A DNA stretch of 64,000 bases from Synergistaceae bacterium (GCA_017405525.1 JAFRAH010000021.1:1-64000), one strand, 5' to 3'; numbered from the stretch's first letter, positions 5,732 through 19,224 are shown. Numbers and translations: made by a program. The notes: a model not told the origin generated them from the letters alone.

Positions 5732-8416
5732 CTAACGCTCAAGTCCGAAGAACGGATATTTTTCCCTCGTGAAGTGCATCGTCTGATACTTCACAGTCCA
5801 TGTTGCCCACCGCGAATAACCAGACTTGAAATCGAACACAAGGCTGCTCTTCCCTGCAACAGGGTAATTCGAGAACCTTCTGTGACAGTCGCTCTTGTTC
5901 TCGGCTGTAACGCTGACATAACAGAAAGCGGCATCACTTCCTCCCGCTGAAGTGTAAGCGGTGTAGGACGGGCTCACATTGGCCATGTTGTGGTCTGAAG
6001 TTCCCCAGTAACGCCTGCCTGCATCCTTGTAGCTCTGTACACCGTTGAGAGTCTCGCTCTTCCCTGCCTGAATGTCCTCAGTAACAGCAGTGCTCACGTA
6101 GAACTCCCTGTAACCTGTAGAGCCTCCGCCGTTAGTCCCAAATGGCTGATGGTGCGTGTCTTCATCGCCTGCATCATCTTGGTCTGCATTGTATTCGCTA
6201 TACGCATTACGTTCTTTCTGCTGGGCAGTAACAAGCATCTTGTAGAAAACGTAACGATCTCCTACTGCCTTGAGCTCTTTGGACAGCCTATTCATTGCCG
6301 CTTCTGTCTGCTCTACCTTTGAGCGGTTGCTGTAGAAGTTCGGATCTGAGGTTATCGTCGCTATTATGTCCTGATAAGCGTTGTCATAACTCGTGCGTAC
6401 TGCAGCATCCATCTTCGTGTTGTCCAGTCCCGCTATGACCTGATTATATGCTCCGAGCGTTATCAATGACCTGTTGAAACGCTGAATCAGAACTGTAGTA
6501 TCTGGTGCAATCGGTATTGTCCCGTCGTCTCCGTCCGTGTTCATTTTTGCCAGAACAGGAGCCAGGAGGCTGTAACGTTTCAGGACTACACTGACAGGCG
6601 CAAACTGTGCGGGAGACTGTTTGGACAGCTCAGAACGGAACTTCAGAAGCTCAGCTATCACATCGCCAACTGCCTCGACGCTGTTCTTGCCTTTTGTGGG
6701 AGTTATCGACTTAGGGTCAGGGTCGGAAGCACTTGAACCGCTTGTCCTTATCTCAACTGACACAGAAGCCTTATACTTGTTGAGGATTTCTTTCGTCTCG
6801 TTAGCCAACTGTGCAGATGCCTTTGCTCCCATTTCATCGAGAGACTGATACTTTGCCCTCAGCTTGGACTTGACCTCTTGAAGCTGCTCTGTCGTCTCTG
6901 TCGTGATTGAAATGTAAGCGTCGTATGTCCCGCCGTAAACATAGCCCGCAACAAAGTAATCACCGTAGGAATTTCGGAAGTTCGTCAAACCCCTCGCAAG
7001 CTGTTCATCCGCGCTCGCTGTCAGCCTGTAATCCGCCATATTGAGAAGTCTGGGCGTTGTCTCCTGCTCGTCATAGTGAATGACGAGAGTTGTCGAGGTC
7101 AGTCCGTACTTGTAGCTGCTCATTGATGAGAGGCTGGCACTGAGACCAAAACCACCCTTCGCGAATGAACCGCCTACTGTAGTCTTTGAGAACTTCTCCT
7201 GTTCCTGCTGGGACGAAATGAAATCTGCCTTGTAGTTGGAGGAAACACTCTTTGTCTCAGGAACTGCAAGCCTGAAATCCTGCATTGCGTGGCCCATCGC
7301 CTGATAGCCCGTTACACCGAAATATCCGCTGCCCAAAGTGTACGTGTTGTTATACTGGACTCCCTCTAAGGTTGAAGGTATGCTCGACTTGGCACTGTTG
7401 AGGTCATTTGTCGCCGCTGATGACACTTCTACATCTGCACCGTCGCCTATAAGGTCATAGAGTCCTTGGTGTTCCTGCATCAGGTCGTACCACAAAAGGA
7501 GTTCCTGAAGATCATCGTCAGTGAGCTGGCTCAGAGTGCCGTTAAGATAATCAGCTATAAACTCAAGGTAAAGCCTGCGTATCTCTATAACGTCCTCAAT
7601 GTCCACCGTGCCGGTAACGTTGCCGTAATCGTCAGCAAACTTGAAGCGGGTGTAATACCCCGGCTCACCTCTCTCGTTCCTGAGTTCCTTGTAGATGAGA
7701 AGAACGCATGACTTGTCCGCTGACTCTGTAGATGGTGATTCAGCAGAGCCATTCCCGTAAATACTGTCGAGGGTGTCGGCCTCATTCTGCCCGATTGTGT
7801 TGACGATCATGCTGTAGAACTCGTTTGTGCTGTCCCCTGATACGTTCTCTTCTGCCGGGGTCAGATATGTGCCGCTGATTCTGATGAGGTATTCGCCCGT
7901 TACTGATGGCGTGAAGGTCATGCATACCAGTGAAGGGTTTGCCTCCGGGTATACTGTGAACTGTATTGCGTTGTTCAGGGGTGCTTTGCTGACGGGGTCG
8001 AGGATCTCAATCACGGGCAATAATGATTCTATGGGGTCGGTGAAGTTCCGCGAGAACTCAACCGTGTATTCAGTGCCGGCCTGAAGATTTACTGCGACAG
8101 TGTCCGGGCTTTCAGCATACGAATCTTTGAGCTTGTCGAAGAATATTACGGCTGGGACTTGGGCATCAACTGATGAAGGGGACGATGAGGCTTGAATGTG
8201 CTTGGCAGAAAATCCGTCAAGGTCAAGGAAATCGAACTTGTCGTTGCTGTCAGTGTCGAAAGCGTCTATCCTAAGGATAGTGTCGCCACCGATGACTATA
8301 CTACCCCCCCCCCTAGGTGCTGGAGAGCTTGAGCTTCCTCCGCAGCCTTGTGATGCAATGGCGGCAAACACAAGGAGCAGGCAAAACATGAGGCTACAGA
8401 AATTTTTTCGTTGCAT
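5732..8416 (-). CDS. Large MACPF-like surface lipoprotein with G10 switch tract
   Basis: The 894-residue protein starts at ATG 8416, because the promoter -10 at 8444-8449 places the transcript start near 8437. It has a signal peptide ending ASQGC (Cys25), a Ser/Gly linker, then an N-terminal region with a calcium-loop-like DTDSNDKFDFLD. From about residue 350 a region of beta strands contains YGDYFVAGYVYGG (484-496). This fits the MACPF/perforin signature Y-G-x-[HY]-F-x6-G-G. The stretch before it, SKTTVGGSFAKGGFG, resembles the membrane-inserting part. A long helical region and a C-terminal beta region follow. Known bacterial MACPF proteins act as antagonism toxins or host-interaction factors; the role here is inferred. 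Residues 35-38 are encoded by a run of ten G. Confidence 0.7.
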   Translation of the reverse strand: MQRKNFCSLMFCLLLVFAAIASQGCGGSSSSPAPRGGGSIVIGGDTILRIDAFDTDSNDKFDFLDLDGFSAKHIQASSSPSSVDAQVPAVIFFDKLKDSYAESPDTVAVNLQAGTEYTVEFSRNFTDPIESLLPVIEILDPVSKAPLNNAIQFTVYPEANPSLVCMTFTPSVTGEYLIRISGTYLTPAEENVSGDSTNEFYSMIVNTIGQNEADTLDSIYGNGSAESPSTESADKSCVLLIYKELRNERGEPGYYTRFKFADDYGNVTGTVDIEDVIEIRRLYLEFIADYLNGTLSQLTDDDLQELLLWYDLMQEHQGLYDLIGDGADVEVSSAATNDLNSAKSSIPSTLEGVQYNNTYTLGSGYFGVTGYQAMGHAMQDFRLAVPETKSVSSNYKADFISSQQEQEKFSKTTVGGSFAKGGFGLSASLSSMSSYKYGLTSTTLVIHYDEQETTPRLLNMADYRLTASADEQLARGLTNFRNSYGDYFVAGYVYGGTYDAYISITTETTEQLQEVKSKLRAKYQSLDEMGAKASAQLANETKEILNKYKASVSVEIRTSGSSASDPDPKSITPTKGKNSVEAVGDVIAELLKFRSELSKQSPAQFAPVSVVLKRYSLLAPVLAKMNTDGDDGTIPIAPDTTVLIQRFNRSLITLGAYNQVIAGLDNTKMDAAVRTSYDNAYQDIIATITSDPNFYSNRSKVEQTEAAMNRLSKELKAVGDRYVFYKMLVTAQQKERNAYSEYNADQDDAGDEDTHHQPFGTNGGGSTGYREFYVSTAVTEDIQAGKSETLNGVQSYKDAGRRYWGTSDHNMANVSPSYTAYTSAGGSDAAFCYVSVTAENKSDCHRRFSNYPVAGKSSLVFDFKSGYSRWATWTVKYQTMHFTREKYPFFGLER
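8304..8313. repeat. C10/G10 tract inside the MACPF-like lipoprotein gene
   Basis: Ten C on the plus strand encode Arg-Gly-Gly-Gly (AGG GGG GGG GGT) at residues 35-38 of the minus-strand gene, about ten residues after the lipobox Cys. Adding one G makes the next codon TAG. Losing one G gives GTA GTA TAG. Either single slip therefore truncates the protein at once, as expected of a contingency locus. Confidence 0.95.
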
Positions 8417-8443
8417 GATTGTAGCACTTCCTTTCATGGCGGG

Positions 8444-8452
8444 ATTTTATCA
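8444..8452 (-). promoter_or_regulatory. Extended -10 promoter for the MACPF-like gene
   Basis: On the minus strand the sequence is TG-a-TAAAAT, 28 bases upstream of the chosen ATG. It rules out the alternative ATG at 8437, which would sit at the transcript start without a ribosome site. Confidence 0.5.
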
Positions 8453-8453
8453 C

Positions 8454-8488
8454 AAAAAAACTCCCCTGATGGCACACACCGGGGGAGT
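8454..8488 (-). terminator. Terminator of the leuCD operon
   Basis: On the minus strand ACTCCCC...GGGGAGT (arms 8460-8466 and 8482-8488) forms a hairpin followed by seven T (A-run 8454-8460). It belongs to the same terminator family as 5693-5729. Confidence 0.8.
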
Positions 8489-8499
8489 CTTCTTGTATC

Positions 8500-8982
8500 T
8501 TACTTCTTGGCTTTCTTCAGCGAGGCCATCAATCCCCCGTCAGCTATCATCTTCTTGATGAACTCAGGGAACGGTTCGGCCTTGTAGGTCTTGTTCTTGG
8601 TGGCGTTGGTGATTATCCCCGTGTCAAAGTCCACGCTCACACTATCACCGTCTGAGATGTCTTCTGCGGCTTCGGGGCACTCAAGGATTGCGAGGCCGAT
8701 ATTGATTGCGTTGCGGTAGAATATCCGGGCAAAACTCTTCGCGATTACGCACGAGATACCTGATGCCTTTATCGCTATTGGTGCATGTTCACGGGATGAG
8801 CCACAGCCGAAATTCAGACCTGCCACGATAATATCTCCGTCTTTTGCCTTCGCGTGAAACTCCTTGTCGATGTCCTCCATGCAATGGGAGGCTAGTTCCT
8901 TCTCGTCCTGGCTGGCAAGGTAACGCGCAGGGATTATCACATCAGTATCTACATGGTCGCCGTATTTGTGTGCTGTTGACAT
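8500..8982 (-). CDS. leuD: 3-isopropylmalate dehydratase small subunit
   Basis: At 160 residues this has the length of the short archaeal/anaerobe-type LeuD. It carries [13 protein letters not shown] near the N-terminus and [14 protein letters not shown], the swivel-domain signature that contacts substrate. It pairs with LeuC to isomerise 2- to 3-isopropylmalate. Its ATG is one base after the leuC stop region, so the two are translated together. A homoaconitase-like or citraconate role is possible within the same family, but leuB in the window supports leucine synthesis. Confidence 0.95.
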   Translation of the reverse strand: MSTAHKYGDHVDTDVIIPARYLASQDEKELASHCMEDIDKEFHAKAKDGDIIVAGLNFGCGSSREHAPIAIKASGISCVIAKSFARIFYRNAINIGLAILECPEAAEDISDGDSVSVDFDTGIITNATKNKTYKAEPFPEFIKKMIADGGLMASLKKAKK

Positions 8983-8983
8983 T

Positions 8984-10246
8984 CTACATTACCTCCTCCG
9001 GGTGTGCTATGTGCCCGGCAATTCCTGATGCCGCCGCTACAGCAGGAGACGCTAAATAGACTTCACTCTTGACGTGCCCCATACGTCCGACAAAGTTACG
9101 GTTCGTTGTCGACACACAGCGTTCACCTTCCGCGAGAATGCCCATGTACCCCCCCAAGCACGGCCCGCACGTCGGGGTTGAGACCACACACCCGGCATCA
9201 AGGAACACATCACTGTAGCCGAGCTTCATGCATTCCCTGTAGACGTTCATTGTCGCGGGAATTACGATGCCCCTCACTCCGTCAGCAAGGTGATGACCCT
9301 TCAGGATCTCTGCCGCCGCCTCCATGTCCTCAATCCTGCCATTAGTGCATGAGCCGATAACTATCTGGTCAATCCTCACATCATGGCCTTCACGCGCTGG
9401 CCTTGCGTTTTCCGGGAGGTGAGGCCACGAAACAGTGCAGTCTATCGCGCCAAGGTCAAGCTCTATCACCTGCTCATATTCAGCGTCAGGGTCAGGAGCG
9501 TATGAAGTCCACTCACGATTTACCCGGCCCTTGAGGTATTCCCGCGTAATGTCATCAACCGGGAAGATGCCGTTCTTTCCGCCTGCCTCTATGGCCATGT
9601 TAGAGATGGTGAGACGGTCTGCCATAGTCAGTTCACTCAAGCCATCCCCCGAAAATTCAAGGGACTTGTAGAGCGCACCATCAACCCCGATTTTCCCAAT
9701 GAGGTACAGGATTAAGTCCTTGCCCGAAACGTAGGGTCTCTTCTTGCCCGTAACGTTCACTCGGATTGCCGCAGGTACCTTGAACCACGTATACCCCGCC
9801 GACATTGCCGCACCCATGTCCGTAGAGCCCACACCGGTCGAGAATGCGCCAAGTGCCCCGTAAGTGCAGGTGTGGGAGTCAGCTCCTATCACTGCCTCGC
9901 CGGGAGCTACTAGACCTTGTTCCGGGAGGAGGGCGTGCTCAATTCCCATTGTCCCCACGTCGTAGTAGTGCTCAATCCCGAACCTCCTCGCGAAATTCCG
10001 GCACTGCTTGCACTGTGTCGCTGACTTGATGTCCTTGTTGGGTACGAAGTGATCCATCACCAGAACTATTTTTCCCTTGTCGAATATTTCTGTGAACCCT
10101 GCTGCCTCGAACTCGTTTATTGCGACCGGGGTCGTTATGTCGTTTCCGAGTACGAGGTCAAGCCTTGCCTGAATGAGCTGGCCTGCGTGAACTTCAGGAA
10201 GTCCGGCGTGCTTGGCAAGTATCTTCTGTGTCATCGTCATTCCCAT
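8984..10246 (-). CDS. leuC: 3-isopropylmalate dehydratase large subunit
   Basis: This 420-residue aconitase-family protein binds the [4Fe-4S] cluster that dehydrates isopropylmalate. The cluster ligands are visible as a Cys in [13 protein letters not shown] and two Cys in [11 protein letters not shown]. It opens with [11 protein letters not shown] and carries DHFVPNKD. The start at 10246 follows GAGGGGG; two further in-frame ATGs lie within the next four codons. It leads the leuC-leuD operon, which ends at the terminator 8454-8488. A C7 run at 9149-9155 is inside the gene but is probably incidental. Confidence 0.95.
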   Translation of the reverse strand: MGMTMTQKILAKHAGLPEVHAGQLIQARLDLVLGNDITTPVAINEFEAAGFTEIFDKGKIVLVMDHFVPNKDIKSATQCKQCRNFARRFGIEHYYDVGTMGIEHALLPEQGLVAPGEAVIGADSHTCTYGALGAFSTGVGSTDMGAAMSAGYTWFKVPAAIRVNVTGKKRPYVSGKDLILYLIGKIGVDGALYKSLEFSGDGLSELTMADRLTISNMAIEAGGKNGIFPVDDITREYLKGRVNREWTSYAPDPDAEYEQVIELDLGAIDCTVSWPHLPENARPAREGHDVRIDQIVIGSCTNGRIEDMEAAAEILKGHHLADGVRGIVIPATMNVYRECMKLGYSDVFLDAGCVVSTPTCGPCLGGYMGILAEGERCVSTTNRNFVGRMGHVKSEVYLASPAVAAASGIAGHIAHPEEVM

Positions 10247-10315
10247 TTGGTTATTACCCCCTCAAGCGTAAGAGTTGCAGTGTATTTTACAATATTTTTT
10301 TATGCCGCCGAATTG

Positions 10316-10324
10316 TGCTAATAT
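10316..10324 (+). promoter_or_regulatory. Extended -10 promoter of the rib-serS operon
   Basis: The sequence TG-c-TAATAT lies between the divergent leuC and ribA genes. Because transcription would begin near 10331, the upstream in-frame ATGs at 10275 and 10302 are unlikely starts for ribA. Confidence 0.55.
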
Positions 10325-10352
10325 AACCCACGCAAAGAGAGATGATAAACTT

Positions 10353-11003
10353 TTGGACTGCCATAAACACGAACACGAAATAATTATCACCGAGCCATCA
10401 ACAAAAGCAGAAAGGAAACTTGAAGTCAGTATCCCAACCGAATGGGGCATCTTCAACGTCATAGCATACAGGACTCCCAACCAAGACGATGATGCTCACA
10501 CTCATCTTGCCTTGGTGATGGGGGACATTCTCACGCCTGAGCCTGTACTCGTCAGGATACACAGCGAGTGCTTCACCGGGGATGTACTGGGCTCGTTACG
10601 TTGCGACTGCGGCCCACAACTTCACACTGCCCTGAAGATGATTGCTGACGAGAAACGCGGGGTGCTCCTCTACATGCGTCAGGAAGGAAGGGGTATCGGA
10701 CTGCTCAATAAGCTGAGAGCCTACAAGCTGCAGGATGAGGGGCTCGACACTGTTGATGCCAATGTGGCGTTGGGTTTTCCGCCGGACATGAGGGAATACG
10801 GGACAGGTGCAGGAATCCTCCGGGACTTGGGGCTCAAACGCATTAGGCTCATGACCAACAACCCCGGCAAAATCTCCGGCCTCGAACAGTACGGAATAGA
10901 GATAACCGAGCGCGTCCCAATAGTCATAACCCCGAACGAGTACAACGGGAAATATCTAGACACAAAGGCTCAGCGTATGGGTCATATACTGGGCATAAAC
11001 TGA
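10353..11003 (+). CDS. ribA: GTP cyclohydrolase II
   Basis: This enzyme opens GTP to a diaminopyrimidine in the first step of riboflavin synthesis. The zinc site and catalytic region are visible as [16 protein letters not shown], and the GTP-binding [10 protein letters not shown] follows. The start is uncertain. I propose TTG at 10353 (216 residues, close to the usual 200), after a weak GAGAG and downstream of the -10 box at 10319-10324. The frame stays open to ATG 10275, but that lies before the promoter. Only the RibA half is present; a fused RibB domain is absent. It is followed by ribH after 16 bases. Confidence 0.92.
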   Translation: MDCHKHEHEIIITEPSTKAERKLEVSIPTEWGIFNVIAYRTPNQDDDAHTHLALVMGDILTPEPVLVRIHSECFTGDVLGSLRCDCGPQLHTALKMIADEKRGVLLYMRQEGRGIGLLNKLRAYKLQDEGLDTVDANVALGFPPDMREYGTGAGILRDLGLKRIRLMTNNPGKISGLEQYGIEITERVPIVITPNEYNGKYLDTKAQRMGHILGIN

Positions 11004-11019
11004 AGGAGGATCATAAACA

Positions 11020-14438
<3,419 letters not shown>

Positions 14439-14457
14439 CGAGGTAAGAAGACTAATA

Positions 14458-14491
14458 CCCCCTTCGGTTTCATGGCCGGAGGGGATTTTTT
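14458..14491 (+). terminator. Terminator of the rib-serS-tagA-like operon
   Basis: CCCCTTCGG (14459-14467) pairs with CCGGAGGGG (14476-14484) with one wobble, followed by a T-run. The loop contains the CATGGCC word. The hairpin at 46999-47032 is a near copy. Confidence 0.85.
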
Positions 14492-14509
14492 ATTGCCGTG
14501 AAAATTTTG

Positions 14510-14518
14510 TGATAATAT
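14510..14518 (+). promoter_or_regulatory. Extended -10 promoter for ileS
   Basis: TG-a-TAATAT ends 47 bases before the chosen ileS ATG. I looked for a T-box leader between promoter and start; the interval is too short and lacks the conserved specifier and antiterminator features. Confidence 0.5.
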
Positions 14519-14565
14519 CTACGAATTATTCACTCAGAAATTATGAGGAGGCTGAAAAATTTTAC

Positions 14566-17364
14566 ATGGACAGCAAAGACTATAAGGACACATTGAACCT
14601 GCCCGTAACAGATTTTCCCATGCGTGCAAATTTAGCCAAACGTGAACCGTCATTCCTTGAGTTCTGGCACTCACACGACATCTACCACAAGGCACTGAAG
14701 GCACATGAACATTCCCCCGAAAAGTTCCAGCTCCATGACGGCCCGCCATATGCGAACGGTGATATTCATATCGGTACGGCGTTCAACAAGATACTGAAGG
14801 ACTTTATCGTGAAATCCCGGACAATGACAGGACGATATACCCCCTACGTTCCGGGCTGGGACACTCACGGACTGCCGATAGAGCTTCGTTCACTGAAGGA
14901 CGGCGGCCTCTCGAAACATGGAACAGGTGTTGACCCCGTAGAGCTCCGCGCAAAATGCCGGGAGACTGCCCTTCACTACCTTGACGTTCAGCGTGAGGAG
15001 TTCAAGCGTCTCGGAGTACTCGGAGAATGGGAGCACCCCTACATCACTCTTGACCCGGAATTTGAGCACCTCGAACTTCACGCATTCGCCGACATGGTGG
15101 AGAAGGGACTAATCTACAGGGGGTTGAAGCCGGTTTTCTGGTGCACTGACTGCCAGACAGCATTAGCCGCCGGGGAAATCGAGTACTGGGACGAGGAAAG
15201 CCCCTCGGTTTACGTTGCCTACCCACTGCCTGAAGCCGCAAAGAAATTCCCGGAGCTTGAAGGATGCGATGCCTACATAGTGATCTGGACTACTACCCCC
15301 TGGACTCTGCCGTCAAGTGCCGCAGTTGCTGTTCACCCGCGCTATGACTACGGGTTCTACGAGAACGGCGGGAAAGTCTATGCTCTTGCCTGTGGTCTCA
15401 AGGATGCTGTAGCCAAGAACACGGGAATGAATTTCGCTGAGCCAATATTGACCGTCAAGGGGTCTGACCTTGAGGGGATGAAACCGCTTCACCCGTTCTA
15501 TGAGCATGAACTTCTTGTTGTCCTCGCTGACTACGTGGAGCTTGAGACAGGCACCGGTTGCGTCCACACTTCCCCCGGTCATGGCGTGGAGGACTACGAG
15601 ACGGGAGTACGTTACGGCCTTGAGGTTCGCAGTTCTGTTGACCACGCGGGGAAATTCGAGAAGGATATTCCCATTGTCGGCGGTATGTCCCTCGATGAAG
15701 GCGGCAAAAAGGCAATCGAGCTCATCCGCGAGAAGGGCAGGCTCCTGGGGCTCGGCAAAATTGACCACAGCTACCCTCATTGCTGGAGGTGCAAACGCCC
15801 CGTGATATTCCGCGCAACAGACCAGTGGTTCATCAACGTCAAGGAGTTCAGGGACGAGGCATTGCGCGTAATTGACGGCGAGGTCAGGTGGATTCCCGAC
15901 TGGGGGCGCGACAGGATCTACAACATGGTGAGCTCACGTTCGGACTGGTGCATATCACGCCAGAGGGTCTGGGGAGTCCCGGTACCTGCCATTCACTGCA
16001 AGGACTGCGGGCACTTCACACTTGACCCCGAGAGGATACGCCTTCTTGCGGAGAAGGTGAAGACCTCACCAGATGGCACAAGCATATGGTGGCGCGAGAG
16101 CCTGGAGGAGCTTTTCGGCGAGAGGGCCTGCTGTGAGGAATGCGGCTCCCACAACGTCGAGAAGGACAGCAACATTCTCGATGTCTGGTTCGATTCGGGA
16201 GTGTCTCACATGTCGGTGCTCAACTCGAAATTTGGCCTCACATGGCCGTGCGACATGTACCTTGAGGGCAGCGACCAGCACAGGGGTTGGTTCCAGTCGT
16301 CATTGTTGACCGCCGTAGCCATTAAGGGACATGCACCCTACAGGCAGGTTTTGACTCACGGCTTCACTCTCGACGGTAAAGGCCGGAAGATGAGCAAGTC
16401 GCTGGGAAATACCATAGCACCGAAGGAGATATGCGATGAGTTCGGGGCAGACATACTCAGGCTCTGGGTAGCCTCGACGGATTACAGGAACGACGTACGA
16501 ATCTCGAAGGACATACTGAAGACGTTATCCGAGACCTACAGGAGAATCCGCAACACAGCGCGCTTCTTGCTGGGCAACCTCCACGACTTCAGGGCAGAAA
16601 ACGCCGTGCCTTATGCCTCGATGCTCTCGATGGACAAATGGATACTTGACCGCCTTCACAGGATTGTTTCTCGTGTTCGTGAGTCGCTTGAGGAGTATGA
16701 ATTTCACGTGCCTGTGTCGCTGATTCACTCGTTCTGCGTCAATGAGCTTTCTGCGTTCTACCTCGACATCAGCAAGGACAGGCTATACGTTGAGGCCGCC
16801 GACTCACTCACGAGACGTAGCGCACAGACGGCTATGATGGAGATACTTTCATGCTTGACGAGAATGCTTGCCCCGCTGCTGAGCTTCACGGCAGAAGAGA
16901 TATGGCAGGAGATGAGGAAGACCAACCCCGCGCTTCCTGAGAGCGTGTTCCTCGCTGACTTCCCGGAACAGGACAGTTCACGCCTCGATGACGGCCTCAA
17001 TGCGTTATGGGGCGAGGCTGTTGTGCTCAAGGGAGCTGTGAGCCGAATGCTTGAGACCATGAGAGCCAGCAAGACAATCGGGACATCACTTGAGGCATCA
17101 GTACAGGTGAAGAGGTCTCAGGAGCTCGCGAAACTTGAAGGGTCATTCACGCCTGAAGAGCTCGCGGATATAGTGATAGTGTCGAAATTTGAGTGGGCTG
17201 ATGAGCTGACACTGCCGGTGAAGTTCGAGGACTCTGATACGGGGTTCACGGTTGCCGGAGGACGTGCAGGGGGTGAGAAGTGCCCACGTTGCTGGAAGTA
17301 CGAGGAACACCCGAATGAACACGGACTGTGCAGGAGATGCGCGCATGTGATGAATGAGGATTAG
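14566..17364 (+). CDS. ileS: Isoleucine--tRNA ligase
   Basis: This class Ia synthetase of 932 residues has the HIGH-type motif in [11 protein letters not shown], the large CP1 editing domain with [12 protein letters not shown] and the conserved [11 protein letters not shown], and the KMSKS signature [11 protein letters not shown]. The C-terminal zinc finger CPRCWKYEE...CRRC is complete. I chose ATG 14566 (MDSKDYKDT), preceded by AGGAGG about 14 bases upstream; the frame extends to 14509 but that region overlaps the promoter. It is a single-gene unit closed by a strong terminator. Confidence 0.96.
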   Translation: MDSKDYKDTLNLPVTDFPMRANLAKREPSFLEFWHSHDIYHKALKAHEHSPEKFQLHDGPPYANGDIHIGTAFNKILKDFIVKSRTMTGRYTPYVPGWDTHGLPIELRSLKDGGLSKHGTGVDPVELRAKCRETALHYLDVQREEFKRLGVLGEWEHPYITLDPEFEHLELHAFADMVEKGLIYRGLKPVFWCTDCQTALAAGEIEYWDEESPSVYVAYPLPEAAKKFPELEGCDAYIVIWTTTPWTLPSSAAVAVHPRYDYGFYENGGKVYALACGLKDAVAKNTGMNFAEPILTVKGSDLEGMKPLHPFYEHELLVVLADYVELETGTGCVHTSPGHGVEDYETGVRYGLEVRSSVDHAGKFEKDIPIVGGMSLDEGGKKAIELIREKGRLLGLGKIDHSYPHCWRCKRPVIFRATDQWFINVKEFRDEALRVIDGEVRWIPDWGRDRIYNMVSSRSDWCISRQRVWGVPVPAIHCKDCGHFTLDPERIRLLAEKVKTSPDGTSIWWRESLEELFGERACCEECGSHNVEKDSNILDVWFDSGVSHMSVLNSKFGLTWPCDMYLEGSDQHRGWFQSSLLTAVAIKGHAPYRQVLTHGFTLDGKGRKMSKSLGNTIAPKEICDEFGADILRLWVASTDYRNDVRISKDILKTLSETYRRIRNTARFLLGNLHDFRAENAVPYASMLSMDKWILDRLHRIVSRVRESLEEYEFHVPVSLIHSFCVNELSAFYLDISKDRLYVEAADSLTRRSAQTAMMEILSCLTRMLAPLLSFTAEEIWQEMRKTNPALPESVFLADFPEQDSSRLDDGLNALWGEAVVLKGAVSRMLETMRASKTIGTSLEASVQVKRSQELAKLEGSFTPEELADIVIVSKFEWADELTLPVKFEDSDTGFTVAGGRAGGEKCPRCWKYEEHPNEHGLCRRCAHVMNED

Positions 17365-17382
17365 AGAGCAAGAAATTTACGG

Positions 17383-17415
17383 CCTCCCTGTGATGAGCAG
17401 GGAGGTTGTTTTTTT
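17383..17415 (+). terminator. Terminator after ileS
   Basis: CCTCCCTG (17383-17390) pairs perfectly with CAGGGAGG (17398-17405), followed by a T-rich run. Confidence 0.88.
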
Positions 17416-17460
17416 GGCGGAGGGTAAAACCTTAAAGCAAGCATGAAAAAAGGCAAGGTG

Positions 17461-17469
17461 TGCTATAAT
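17461..17469 (+). promoter_or_regulatory. Extended -10 promoter for the sorting-signal protein pair
   Basis: TG-c-TATAAT is present, with a second weaker copy, TG-c-TATTAT, at 17531-17539. The first would give a leader of about 140 bases before ATG 17613. I could not identify a known riboswitch in it. Confidence 0.5.
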
Positions 17470-17612
17470 TATTCTGTCAAATAAATCTAAACACATGACG
17501 AGAAAAAGTCCCGTCTCCCTTGTCTTATGTTGCTATTATACCATAAACCAAGCGGGGGCGGTCATGTGTATTATTGATTTTGGGCTCAATAATTCATTCA
17601 GGAGGTCTTACC

Positions 17613-18545
17613 ATGAAGAAAAAGTTTTCGGTTCTTCTATCAGTCTGCACAGTTATGGGTTTGTTGCTGCTGTGCTCGTCATCATACGCCCTGACCCTCA
17701 CAGGCTCGTTCCCCAACAAGTCGGAAGGTGAAAGTTACAACCTGCTAGACGGCGGCCTTAAGGCAACAGGAGTACGCGGCTTCCGTCAGGAGTGGACTGT
17801 AACGGACGGCTCTCTTCCTCCCGGCTTGAGCCTTCACCCGTTTCTTTCTTCTGAGTGCTGGCTCGAAGGTACAGCGACACGGGCAGGGACATACCAATTC
17901 ACCGTCATGCTGAGGGACTATGAGCTTGAGCTTCTCGGCAGCGCAACAATAACTTTAACCATAACGATAACGCCCAGCAATACCATCCAAGACCCCACGA
18001 TAGGCGGCACGTTCTCATCAGGCAGCCCTAACGTTCCGTATTCGTCATCAATCTATGCTTCTGACGGACATCAGCCCTATACGTGGTCATACGACGGCGA
18101 CATACCCGACGGCCTGACCCTCCAGACTGAGGGCACGAACAATGAGACCTATACCCTCAGCGGCACCCCGACATCAGAAGGGACATTCGCACTCACTGTT
18201 ACTGTTAAGGACAGCTACGAGCGGACGGCGACAAAGAGCCTCACGGTTACGATTGGCAACGGCGGAGGTACAGGCGGCAATAATCCCGGAGGAAACACTG
18301 GAGGCAATCCCGGCGGAGTAACAAGCGATGACAACAGCGGCAACACTGGAGGCAATACTGGAGGCAACACTAACGGCAACGAGACCAATCAGAACGGTCA
18401 GGGCCAGCAGGATGGCCAGAACAACGCAGAGAGCAACATTAACATAAACGGTTCAGGAGGATGCGATGCCGGAGGATGGATATTCGCTCTCATCTTGGCG
18501 GTTGCAGGGTTCTTCCTTGAGCCGAGAGGTAAGGAGGAAATCTGA
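17613..18545 (+). CDS. Secreted Ig-like repeat protein with Synergistetes-type C-terminal sorting signal
   Basis: The 310-residue product starts at ATG 17613 after AGGAGG. A signal peptide (MKKKFSVLL..., cleavage near SSYA-LT) is followed by two putative-Ig (He_PIG-like) domains, each with a PPGL or PDGL turn and a TAGTYQFTV or SEGTFALTV strand. Next comes a long Gly/Asn/Thr-rich linker. The C-terminus GSGGCDAGGW plus a hydrophobic helix and a charged tail matches the layout of the Synergist-CTERM sorting signal. The protein is probably processed and tethered or released at the surface. It is followed without a gap by a shorter relative. Confidence 0.8.
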   Translation: MKKKFSVLLSVCTVMGLLLLCSSSYALTLTGSFPNKSEGESYNLLDGGLKATGVRGFRQEWTVTDGSLPPGLSLHPFLSSECWLEGTATRAGTYQFTVMLRDYELELLGSATITLTITITPSNTIQDPTIGGTFSSGSPNVPYSSSIYASDGHQPYTWSYDGDIPDGLTLQTEGTNNETYTLSGTPTSEGTFALTVTVKDSYERTATKSLTVTIGNGGGTGGNNPGGNTGGNPGGVTSDDNSGNTGGNTGGNTNGNETNQNGQGQQDGQNNAESNININGSGGCDAGGWIFALILAVAGFFLEPRGKEEI

Positions 18546-19157
18546 ATGTCCCGGAAATTCCTCGTACCTCTTGAAGTTTTAGTGGTGTTGCTTCTGGTGA
18601 TCTACTCATGCGCAAATGCAAGCCTTGTTGTGCAGTTCCACAAGGCCGATTACTATTACGTCGGCGAGGACGCTATAGCAACAGTAAGCTCAATAGGAGG
18701 GCTTCAGACCCACGTCTACACCACAATAGGCACCCTCCCTCCCGGTTGTTACCTTGAGCAGAGCGGCGGGTCTACTGCCAACATAAAAGGAACTCCAACA
18801 ACTGCAGGAACTTACTCCTTCACCGTGAACGTCCGGGCAAAAACGCTTGATTACAGTTCGGGGAAGATGGGTTTTGCGGATGACTACGGGTCTGTTCAGT
18901 GTGAGATGACCATAAGGCCAGCAAGGAGCAGTCAGGACACGGGCGGCAATACAGGCAACAATACGGACAACAACACCAACGGCAACACTGACGGAAATAC
19001 CGGCAACAACACCAACGGCAACACAGGCAACAATACGGGCGGTAACACTCAGGGGATCGGCTCATCAGGCGGCGGAGGAGGAGGCTGCTCTTCAGGGCTT
19101 GCAGTAATGGGCGTGATGCTTGCGGCTCTGTTGGCTCTCAGGAAATCCCGGAGGTAA
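18546..19157 (+). CDS. Second secreted Ig-like protein with the same sorting signal
   Basis: The 203-residue protein begins at the base after the previous stop, with AAGGAGG upstream inside the preceding gene. It has a signal peptide (hydrophobic VLVVLLLVIYSCANA), one putative-Ig domain (LPPGCYL, GTPTTAGTYSFTV), and a linker made of repeated GN(T/N)-type units. The tail is a Gly-run then GCSSG, a helix (LAVMGVMLAALLAL) and RKSRR. The basic tail and Gly-Cys element are better preserved than in the neighbour. The pair may interact or reflect duplication. Ligand unknown. Confidence 0.8.
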   Translation: MSRKFLVPLEVLVVLLLVIYSCANASLVVQFHKADYYYVGEDAIATVSSIGGLQTHVYTTIGTLPPGCYLEQSGGSTANIKGTPTTAGTYSFTVNVRAKTLDYSSGKMGFADDYGSVQCEMTIRPARSSQDTGGNTGNNTDNNTNGNTDGNTGNNTNGNTGNNTGGNTQGIGSSGGGGGGCSSGLAVMGVMLAALLALRKSRR

Positions 19158-19170
19158 CACGGAATCACAA

Positions 19171-19204
19171 TACCCCTTCCCGAAAATGGAGGGGGTAATT
19201 TTTT
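19171..19204 (+). terminator. Terminator after the sorting-signal pair
   Basis: TACCCCT (19171-19177) pairs with AGGGGGTA (19190-19197) with a one-base bulge, followed by a T-run to 19204. Confidence 0.75.
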
Positions 19205-19215
19205 GGCCTCACCAA

Positions 19216-19224
19216 TGGTAGAAT
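19216..19224 (+). promoter_or_regulatory. Extended -10 promoter for fumC
   Basis: TG-g-TAGAAT lies 33 bases before the fumC ATG and just after the preceding terminator. Confidence 0.45.

Noticed and set aside
9149-9155. C7 run in leuC as a switch tract
   Set aside because: Seven bases in a housekeeping gene is within normal variation. A similar C7 in the radical SAM gene (2530-2536) was treated the same way.
10275-10352. N-terminal extension of GTP cyclohydrolase II
   Set aside because: The extra codons lie before or across the -10 box and the sequence has no family similarity; a TTG at 10353 fits length and promoter better.
14439-14565. T-box leader before ileS
   Set aside because: The interval holds the upstream terminator and a promoter; too little leader remains and the conserved T-box elements are missing.
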